Assembly: GCA_001800245.1 (NCBI GenBank)
Contig: MGVA01000022.1
Span: 1-58,708 of the forward strand
Direction of reading: 5' to 3'
Source of the DNA: Elusimicrobia bacterium RIFOXYA12_FULL_51_18
GTDB taxonomy: Bacteria > Elusimicrobiota > Elusimicrobia > Elusimicrobiales > UBA9959
DNA: 58,708 bases
This document shows, piece by piece, positions 53,199 to 58,708 of the stretch. How positions within the stretch are numbered: position 1 is the first letter of the stretch; every line of letters starts with the position of its first letter. The translations under genes and the position numbers were made by a program. The notes beneath the pieces are model-generated. The model saw only the letters and a list, made by a program, of their open reading frames with translations. It searched no databases and had not been told where the DNA came from.

Positions 53199-54319
53199 TG
53201 GAAATTGTCCAACCGCAGGAAAGCCCGCGTCTCCTTTCTTTGGATGTGTTCCGGGGGATCACCATCGCCGCCATGATAATCGTGAACACGCCCGGCAATC
53301 AGGAGGCGTACACGCAGCTGCGCCACGCCGAGTGGAGCGGCTGCACCCTGACCGATCTGGTCTTCCCGTTTTTTCTTTTTATTTCCGGGGTCTCGCTGGT
53401 GTTCTCTCTTTCAAAGCGGCTGGAGCGCGGCCGGACCAATGGTCTTGCGGCGCAGATCCTGCGCAGGACCGCCATAATATTCGGCCTGGGGCTTTTTCTA
53501 AACGCTATTCCGAACTACCACCCTTCCACTATAAGGATCCTGGGCGTCCTGCAGCGGATAGCCATCTGCTACGGAGTGACTTCCATTCTTTTCATTAAGA
53601 CAAGCCTTAAAACGCAGATAGGCATCGCCGCGGCCGCGTTGCTGGGCTATTGGCTCGCCATGACTTACATTCCCGTGCCCGGCTTCGGCGCGGGCGTTCT
53701 GACTAAAGAGGGCAGCCTGGCTTCGTTTATCGACAGGGCGCTGCTTGGAGCGCACACTTATAGGCAGGGAGTATACGACCCCGAAGGCATACTCAGCACC
53801 GTTCCGTCTCTGGCTACCGCGTTGCTTGGCGTTTTCACCGGATTCTGGCTTAGGAGCGGGAGGGATGACAAGAGTAAAATATATGGCATGCTTGCGGCAG
53901 GCGCGGTTCTTGTCGCCGCCGGCCGGCTCTGGGGGATCTGGTTCCCTATAAATAAGGCGCTCTGGACCAGTTCCTATGTTTTATACACCGCCGGCCTGGC
54001 CTTGTGGGTATTCGCGCTTTGTTATCGCCTTATAGAAGTTAAGGGTATAAAGGGATGGGGGCGGCCGTTTGAGATCTTCGGCATGAACGCCATAGCCGCT
54101 TATGTCGCGCCCATACTGCTGGTAAAATTCCTGGTCCTTTACAAGCTGGATGTTCCCGGCGGGGAACCTATCCAGCTGCGTATCTGGCTGTGCGACCGTA
54201 TTTTCGGGGCCTGGCTTTCTCCGTTGAACGCTTCGGCCGCTTTTGCTTTCTCCTACGCTCTCCTGTGGCTTGCGCCTTTCTGGCTCCTCTATCGTAAAAA
54301 AATCTTCATAAAAATATAG
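53198..54319 (+). CDS. Membrane acyltransferase, HGSNAT/NagX-like
   Basis: The 373-residue protein has about ten hydrophobic segments. RLLSLDVFRGITIAAMIIVN and LRHAEWSGCTLTDLVFPFFL form the N-terminal signature of the COG4299 (DUF5009/heparan-alpha-glucosaminide N-acetyltransferase-like) family, whose members acetylate sugars across membranes. It is coupled to atpC by a 1-bp overlap; a functional link to ATP synthase is not obvious. Confidence 0.87.
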   Translation: MEIVQPQESPRLLSLDVFRGITIAAMIIVNTPGNQEAYTQLRHAEWSGCTLTDLVFPFFLFISGVSLVFSLSKRLERGRTNGLAAQILRRTAIIFGLGLFLNAIPNYHPSTIRILGVLQRIAICYGVTSILFIKTSLKTQIGIAAAALLGYWLAMTYIPVPGFGAGVLTKEGSLASFIDRALLGAHTYRQGVYDPEGILSTVPSLATALLGVFTGFWLRSGRDDKSKIYGMLAAGAVLVAAGRLWGIWFPINKALWTSSYVLYTAGLALWVFALCYRLIEVKGIKGWGRPFEIFGMNAIAAYVAPILLVKFLVLYKLDVPGGEPIQLRIWLCDRIFGAWLSPLNASAAFAFSYALLWLAPFWLLYRKKIFIKI

Positions 54320-54358
54320 TCCCGAAAGTCGCCGGAGTTTTAAGTTTTTAGCCCCATT

Positions 54359-54553
54359 ATCCCGAATCCTGCAGTTCAACTTGGTTTCCATTGGAAGATT
54401 AGGGGAACAAAAAAAATGCAATACCTGCGTAGGTGCCGTATCAGGGCCTATGGCCAGCAGACGGCCAGGATTCCCCGCAGTAGCAGGGTGTATGCCGCGC
54501 GAAGCGCACCTGAGCTCCGCGAATGGAAAAATTCAACTGAATTTTTCAGGTTA
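54359..54553. mobile_element. MITE-like element, family B, copy 3 (195 bp)
   Basis: TATCCCGAATCCTGCAGTT to GAATTTTTCAGGTTA. The right half matches copy 2 and the left end both other copies. An internal stretch (about 54430-54470, GTGCCGTATCAGG) resembles element A, implying shared ancestry or recombination between families. The rest of 54320-54740 shows no feature. Confidence 0.72.
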
Positions 54554-54740
54554 GTGGCTATTTTGTTTAATAACTACGAGTATACGGTGAAACACAAAGA
54601 GGGCCCCAAAATAGCGGAAATTTCCCAGCAGTGAGTGCTCCTAGAGGGAAGGCAAGGTATGGTTAAAAATTCACGACGGAGTTACTACTATGGATTTCAG
54701 GCTCATCCTTGGATTAGAAAATGCTTAATATGGTGAGCGG

Positions 54741-55007
54741 TTATTCGTAATGGGTCCACATACGTAAGATCTTTATGAGGTGTTCGGTTTTGTAGACCTG
54801 GTAGACTAGGCGGTGCTTGATGTTAATGCGCCGGGAGTAAGCGCCGGCGAGATCACCCACGAGTCTTTCGTAAGGGGGGGGATTCTGGAATGGGTTAAGG
54901 CGTAAGACCTCAAACAGAGCGTCAACGCGGCCGCGAAGCCCGGAGGCTTGGATCTTCTTAGCGTCCTTGTAAGCATCCCGAGTAAAAACAAGTTGCCAGC
55001 TCACCAT
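54741..55007 (-). CDS. YoeB/Txe-family toxin
   Basis: From the ATG at 55007 the protein has 88 residues and a RelE/YoeB fold. VSWQLVFTRDAYKDAKKIQ, NPFQNPPPYERLVGDLAGAY, SRRINIKHRLVYQVY and the C-terminal WTHYE keep the Glu, Arg, His and aromatic residues of this ribosome-dependent mRNA interferase. It overlaps the antitoxin gene by 7 bp; an alternative ATG at 55025 is possible. Confidence 0.9.
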   Translation of the reverse strand: MVSWQLVFTRDAYKDAKKIQASGLRGRVDALFEVLRLNPFQNPPPYERLVGDLAGAYSRRINIKHRLVYQVYKTEHLIKILRMWTHYE

Positions 55008-55243
55008 GGCAGCTTCTTTGAGCATTTGGCAACAGGGGTCTTCATGTTTTTAATGAGGGACTCGCGCATGCCAGGGACGGACAGGAGATAAAGCGTCTCT
55101 TGGATCGCTTCCCAATCTTCTGAGGAAACAAGGACCGCAGAGGCGCGGCGCCCTTTTATCTGTACCGGCCTGTGCGAAATCATAGCCGCATCAATAAGGT
55201 TGAAGAGCTGCGCGCGGGCCTGGCTGGTGGTTATGGTAATCAT
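55001..55243 (-). CDS. YefM/Phd-type antitoxin
   Basis: The 80-residue protein has an N-terminal Phd/YefM DNA-binding domain (ITTSQARAQLFNLIDAAMIS, VQIKGRRASAVLVSSEDWEA). A C-terminal segment should wrap and neutralise YoeB. The complex should repress its own promoter at the palindrome 10 bp upstream. The order antitoxin-toxin with overlap is canonical. Confidence 0.9.
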   Translation of the reverse strand: MITITTSQARAQLFNLIDAAMISHRPVQIKGRRASAVLVSSEDWEAIQETLYLLSVPGMRESLIKNMKTPVAKCSKKLPW

Positions 55244-55252
55244 ATCCTTATT

Positions 55253-55268
55253 GTACCAGATATGGTAC
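55253..55268. promoter_or_regulatory. Palindromic operator for the toxin-antitoxin operon
   Basis: GTACCA-GATA-TGGTAC is a perfect 6-bp dyad immediately upstream of the antitoxin ATG. Its spacing resembles YefM operators, although the core differs from the E. coli TGTACA. Confidence 0.6.
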
Positions 55269-55287
55269 CACTCGTCAAGGGCTTACT

Positions 55288-56232
55288 TTAACGGTTTCCT
55301 GTGCGCACGTCAAAGCAATAGTCAGGGTCGTCTGCTTCAAAGCAGTATATCGCTTTATCCATCTTATCACGGTTTATCTTGCTGAGTTGTATTGCAGGCT
55401 TCAGGTAACCGTTTTTAACAAGGCCTACGACACCCAGAGAACCGAGCAAATCCTTCGTAAAACTTTTTGCGGTAACATCTTCGTGTGCCGTGTTTGCCCA
55501 TTCTTTTATATCCCGCGGCAGGAGAATCAGATCCACAACTTCGGATAGCGGGCCGAGCGCCTTGCCGCCGGGTATTTTATCCAGCAGTTGTAGAGTATCC
55601 AACACACTTATGGATATGCTGATATAAAGAGTATTATTAATCACGATTTCTTTATAATTGACCTTTCTGCGCGGGCTGCGCACCGTTACTTTTTTGTTGG
55701 GAACGATATCGCGTTCAGCATCGACATATTTTTGGCTGTTGTGGACTATGGTTTTGTAATTTCTCTTCGGATATTTCAAGGCCGCTTTGAAAATTGTTTG
55801 CACTCTTTTAGCAATTAGCTCATCGATATGACCTTTGCCTGCGTAACGATAAGCCTTAGACAGCCGTTCGTCGGCCGGGTTCTTATACTCTAGGGTAGTC
55901 GCGATGTAGTCAACCTCGTTGTATTTTGTAGTCAAGTTTTCTATTTTCTTTTTTATCACATCCTTGTCAGTCTTTTTCTTCGGATGCAGTGACCTCAGTT
56001 CGGCAACAAGTTCCTTGCACACTCCCATATGGAATTCAATCGAGCGGCGGAAGCATTTATCGAAGGTGCACTTAGGATAGTTGTAAGCCTCATTGTCAGT
56101 CCAATGCTTCATAAGCATCTTATAATTTATGTTTCGCAATTTCGCGTCATTCGAAACAGGCTTCGCAAAAGAATTTCCGATGAATAGCGAAAACGCAGCT
56201 ATTGCCGTCAAAATTTTAATCCGCCGGTTCAT
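55288..56232 (-). CDS. Secreted orphan protein (paralogue of the truncated gene at the right edge)
   Basis: The 314-residue protein has AGGGGAT before the ATG and a signal peptide (MNRRIKILTAIAAFSLFIGNSFA|K). Most of the mature part is helical and Lys-rich, with Cys pairs (YPKCTFDKCFRR, AIYCFEADDPDYCF). A conserved C-terminal block (SLGVVGLVKNGYLKPAIQLS) is shared with the 58545 gene. AT-rich. Function unknown. Confidence 0.78.
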   Translation of the reverse strand: MNRRIKILTAIAAFSLFIGNSFAKPVSNDAKLRNINYKMLMKHWTDNEAYNYPKCTFDKCFRRSIEFHMGVCKELVAELRSLHPKKKTDKDVIKKKIENLTTKYNEVDYIATTLEYKNPADERLSKAYRYAGKGHIDELIAKRVQTIFKAALKYPKRNYKTIVHNSQKYVDAERDIVPNKKVTVRSPRRKVNYKEIVINNTLYISISISVLDTLQLLDKIPGGKALGPLSEVVDLILLPRDIKEWANTAHEDVTAKSFTKDLLGSLGVVGLVKNGYLKPAIQLSKINRDKMDKAIYCFEADDPDYCFDVRTGNR

Positions 56233-56312
56233 ATTATCCCCTAATGTTAAACAGCAACCCTGTCAACCCATCTGCGGGCGACAAATGTGTAATTTTTACT
56301 ACACTACTATTA

Positions 56313-56936
56313 TTATCTCTGCAATAGCAGTGGCGGAACAAAGCCACTTGCCGAAGCATGCAAGAAGACACTCAATACTGCCTCCAATTCCTCCGACATC
56401 GGCCCATAGTCGTTAACATGTATAATCAAATCCTCCCCCTTGCGATTGTTACCTCTTTGTAGTTTTATAGGATATTTCTTATATTCAGTTTTAACTTTAT
56501 TATTAATCGGACCAGTGATCCATATCGCATGGTTTAGAGATTTTTTATTAGATTTTTTATCATAGTCAATTCCACCGGAAAAAGATGTTGCCCCATCATT
56601 TCGGAACGCGGTGAAGCCGACATCTATGCCGCTCAACAGATGAATTTCTGAACATAATTTAGTGTTTTCTATACACGTATAGATATATCTATAGTCGTGT
56701 TGGCCATTCGACGGTTTTTTGTCATTCAGAAGTTTGCTATCATCTCTTCTGCCAGCATACCTAAAGGCTGACATCGGTGTAATTATCAATCCCGCGCTTT
56801 TATTCAAGAGTATTAGTTCTGATTTTGGTTTGACTGCTCCTTCACCTTTATTAAACCTTACCTTATAAACCAAATCATTAGCCCAAATGTTTGAAGTCAA
56901 ACCAAGTAGCATTATAAATACAAATAAAATTCTCAT
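56313..56936 (-). CDS. Secreted orphan protein, AT-rich
   Basis: The 207-residue protein has a signal peptide (MRILFVFIMLLGLTSNIWA|N). The mature domain looks beta-rich (VYKVRFNKGEGAVKPKSELI, GFTAFRNDGATSFSGGIDYD). No family is recognised. Low GC and codon use unlike the core genes suggest horizontal origin. It lies 80 bp upstream of the 55288 gene on the same strand. Confidence 0.75.
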   Translation of the reverse strand: MRILFVFIMLLGLTSNIWANDLVYKVRFNKGEGAVKPKSELILLNKSAGLIITPMSAFRYAGRRDDSKLLNDKKPSNGQHDYRYIYTCIENTKLCSEIHLLSGIDVGFTAFRNDGATSFSGGIDYDKKSNKKSLNHAIWITGPINNKVKTEYKKYPIKLQRGNNRKGEDLIIHVNDYGPMSEELEAVLSVFLHASASGFVPPLLLQR

Positions 56937-57304
56937 TGGATATTCCCCCTATTCATCTTATTTATTGCTTCTACTATAAAGTATATGCCACAAATCCTAT
57001 GCCTGCAAGGGGTATTTTGAATTTGTCGAAATTTTTTTAAAATGTCATGATTGCGTTTTTTATAAATATCATGGTTATGTGCTAAAACCCCATAAACCCG
57101 AGAGCTTGCACCTATAATTCCCGTTTCGAGTCGATTTGAATGCCGGTTCGCTTAAAAACCGAGTTTTAGCACCTGTAAGAAAGTTCTAAAATCGTCCAAG
57201 CCGGGGAGCCTTGGTTGCCCGGGATTCTGTGTGGGAATATCGCCGGCAGTTTTCGGAAGGCCGAAGGATGGGGTGTAAGACGGTAAAAACGCACTCCGGT
57301 CCGG
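56937..57304. other. Gene-free 370 bp with a 10-bp inverted repeat
   Basis: No ORF or RNA gene is recognised. GTGCTAAAAC (57079-57088) and GTTTTAGCAC (57163-57172) form an inverted repeat 74 bp apart. It could be the ends of a small element or chance in AT-rich DNA. Confidence 0.4.
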
Positions 57305-58003
57305 CTACTTTATCGCGCTGTGTATGGCGATGGCGCCGAACATGAGAGTGTGGGCTTCCACTTTTGAGAAGCCCGCTTCCAGGATGATCGCGGAAAGTTC
57401 TTCTGGCGGATAAAAATCCGCTATAGTGCCGGCGAGGAAGTCGTAAGCGGCTCTGTGTGTGGGGGATAGGAACCGGACCGGGACGGTAGCAAGCCGGACA
57501 TACGCGTGGAATAGGGAGCGAATGAGACGGTTGCCGGGTCGGCTTGTTTCAAGGTTCACGAATACGCCTCCCGGCCTGAGGACCCGGTGGAATTCGTTGA
57601 AATATTTTTTAAGGCCGGCGCCGCCGTCGTTCAGGTTGCGGGCGGCGAAAGAAAGGGTCAACGCGTCAAAAGTTCCGTCGGGAAAGGGCAGGGCGTCCGC
57701 TTCGCCCCGGATGAAGCTGACGGCGGAGGTTTTCGCGCGGGCCTTTGAGAGCATGGCTTCATTAAAGTCCAGGCTGGTAATAGAGGCGCGGCCCATTGAA
57801 AGCCGGTTAAGCTCTATGGACAGGCTCCCGGTGCCGCAGCACACATCCAGGATATGTTCCGGTTTTGAGGCTAAAGCCAGAAGGGCGGCTTTGCGCCGCC
57901 AGCGTCCGTCAAGGCCCAGCGTGAGGAAAACGTTAGCTGCGTCGTAACAATGAAAAATGCCGTCATAAAACCCTGATATAGCGTTGGGGTTTTTATCCGG
58001 CAT
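57305..58003 (-). CDS. UbiE/MenG-family methyltransferase
   Basis: In this 232-residue protein, ISGFYDGIFHCYDAAN and GRWRRKA at the N-terminus, ILDVCCGTGSLSIEL (SAM motif I), PFPDGTFDALTLSFAARNL and FHRVLRPGGVFVNLETSRP are the UbiE/COQ5/MenG pattern. It would methylate demethylmenaquinone or a related quinol; no quinone pathway neighbours are present. It follows a 58-codon ORF by 27 bp. Confidence 0.88.
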   Translation of the reverse strand: MPDKNPNAISGFYDGIFHCYDAANVFLTLGLDGRWRRKAALLALASKPEHILDVCCGTGSLSIELNRLSMGRASITSLDFNEAMLSKARAKTSAVSFIRGEADALPFPDGTFDALTLSFAARNLNDGGAGLKKYFNEFHRVLRPGGVFVNLETSRPGNRLIRSLFHAYVRLATVPVRFLSPTHRAAYDFLAGTIADFYPPEELSAIILEAGFSKVEAHTLMFGAIAIHSAIK

Positions 58004-58030
58004 TTTTCAATTAATATCGAAGAGGTAAAA

Positions 58031-58207
58031 CTATTTCTTTTCTTCGGGCTTATTGTCGGCTTCGGCGACGAACTTTTTGATCTCTTCAAAATATTCGATT
58101 ATCAGCCTGGCTTTTGAAAGACCGAAAGAGAACGGATATTTATCGGTGTCGTTCCTTTTCAGCACTATCACCGGCTGGCCCTTGAATTCTGTTCTTTCCA
58201 CTGCCAT
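58031..58207 (-). CDS. Small conserved-looking protein (58 residues)
   Basis: ATG at 58207 with GGGAGG eight bases upstream; TAG at 58031. The sequence starts MAVERTEFKGQPVIVLKRND and has an amphipathic helix (SKARLIIEYFEEIKKFV) and a charged tail. It probably shares a transcript with the UbiE-like gene. No family is recognised; the strong ribosome site and sequence character support a real gene. Confidence 0.7.
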   Translation of the reverse strand: MAVERTEFKGQPVIVLKRNDTDKYPFSFGLSKARLIIEYFEEIKKFVAEADNKPEEKK

Positions 58208-58248
58208 AATACTTCCTCCCGGCGCTGTTCTTCAGCGGTATCCTTTCC

Positions 58249-58340
58249 TGGGGATCGGACCACAGGCGGACACCGACACCGCAAGCGGGTTCCTCTACGT
58301 TTGAGGCACACCGTGCTTGATACGGCCCTGCGCACGTATT
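58249..58340. repeat. Degraded relative of element A
   Basis: CCACAGGCGGACACCG and the following GCGGGTTCCTCTAC resemble 8556-8590 of element A (CCACAGGTGGACACCG, GCGGTTTCCCCTAC), and ATACGGCC nearby resembles its right half. No intact termini are seen. The rest of 58208-58544 shows nothing recognisable. Confidence 0.4.
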
Positions 58341-58544
58341 GGACAACGCCCTAATGAATTATCATAACACAAAAAATCCATTATTTCAACTATATTAAAA
58401 ATAAGGGCCTTGAAGACTATGTGGCGCGGAATTCGGAACAGTCCCGCGCGCGGCAAATCATAAATTCAAAAGTTTCCGACGTCAAAACAGATCGCCGCCG
58501 GAGCGCGCCGGCCCATAGCTCCCCTGTTTCCATCGATTGGCCGC

Positions 58545-58708
58545 TTAGTAGTTGCAGTTCGGATCATCAAAACAGCTGATCATGTCGTCAATCTGGCGGT
58601 TTTTCTCTTCCCAATATACTGTTGTTATCTGTACTGTGGGCTTAAGCCAGCCGTTTTTGATAAGGCCTACTGGACTCAGGCAGGATAAAAAATATTTTGT
58701 CAGGCCTA
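58545..58708 (-). CDS. Partial secreted-orphan paralogue (C-terminal 53 residues)
   Basis: The minus frame enters at the right edge and ends at TAA (58547-58545). It reads ...CLSPVGLIKNGWLKPTVQIT..., matching the C-terminal block SLGVVGLVKNGYLKPAIQLS of the 55288 protein, and ends in a Cys-containing SCFDDPNCNY much like YCFEADDPDYCF. It is therefore a second member of that family, cut by the window. Confidence 0.75.
   Translation of the reverse strand, partial: GLTKYFLSCLSPVGLIKNGWLKPTVQITTVYWEEKNRQIDDMISCFDDPNCNY

Noticed and set aside
54416..54634. 72-codon plus ORF after the acetyltransferase
   Set aside because: It lies mostly within repeat element B copy 3 and has no protein-like features.
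57871..58089. Minus ORF overlapping the UbiE-like start
   Set aside because: It overlaps two better-supported genes in another frame.

Overview
The window looks like one contig from a Gram-negative, probably anaerobic bacterium. I infer the Elusimicrobiota or a close relative, with moderate confidence. The grounds are two small stand-alone SWIB-domain proteins, a three-domain NifU beside NifS, an Rrf2/ferredoxin pair, an ADP-heptose epimerase (implying LPS) inside the ATP synthase operon, sigma-54 promoters and generally GC-rich coding. No rRNA and no CRISPR array are present.

Layout. 1-8303 (minus) is one enormous secreted protein: a papain-type (C1) protease, a probable lectin-like domain, then at least 21 fibronectin-III-like repeats of about 107 residues, running off the left edge. 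8.9-14.3 kb holds housekeeping and stress genes: rhodanese, YceH-like, SWIB, methyltransferase, ArfB and EttA. 14.3-15.1 kb is a secreted protein behind a sigma-54 promoter; the promoter and its upstream palindromes recur at 28.6-28.8 kb before a 46-residue peptide. 15.9-20.6 kb is a four-gene operon: a small membrane protein, a DUF2207-like membrane protein ending in a periodic Ala-Cys-His-X tail, a radical SAM/SPASM enzyme with a PqqD-like N-terminus, and another membrane protein. This is my best candidate for an undescribed peptide- or protein-modification system. 20.6-28.5 kb has a serine hydrolase, a His/Gly-rich secreted protein, nifU-nifS, a CAU tRNA, a MORN-like protein, and an Rrf2 regulator with a ferredoxin. 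29-32.6 kb is accessory: a methyltransferase, a PH-like membrane protein, an alpha/beta hydrolase carrying two EF-hand loops, a resolvase remnant and a secreted orphan. 32.7-38.1 kb is a biotin cluster (bioB-F-D-A) with a divergent ketoacyl synthase. 38.3-44.8 kb has tRNA-Cys, an aminotransferase, PEP carboxykinase, a second SWIB gene, a secreted trypsin-like protease and a three-receiver GGDEF protein.

44.86-53.2 kb is a complete F1Fo ATP synthase operon (atpZ, I, B, E, F, H, A, then hldD, then G, D, C), followed by a membrane acetyltransferase. Subunit c lacks the Na+ ligands, which argues for proton coupling. 54.4-58.7 kb is a more AT-rich accessory stretch: a repeat element, a YefM/YoeB toxin-antitoxin pair, secreted orphans of which two are paralogous, a UbiE-like methyltransferase and a 58-residue ORF.

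Throughout the window lie short non-coding elements with terminal inverted repeats (MITE-like). They form at least three families. Some have landed at gene starts or ends, and one repeat appears to supply -35 boxes. Several operon-leading genes lack a Shine-Dalgarno sequence and have a -10 box placed so that transcription would start at or near the start codon, suggesting leaderless mRNAs. All assignments come from reading the sequence; no database search was run.
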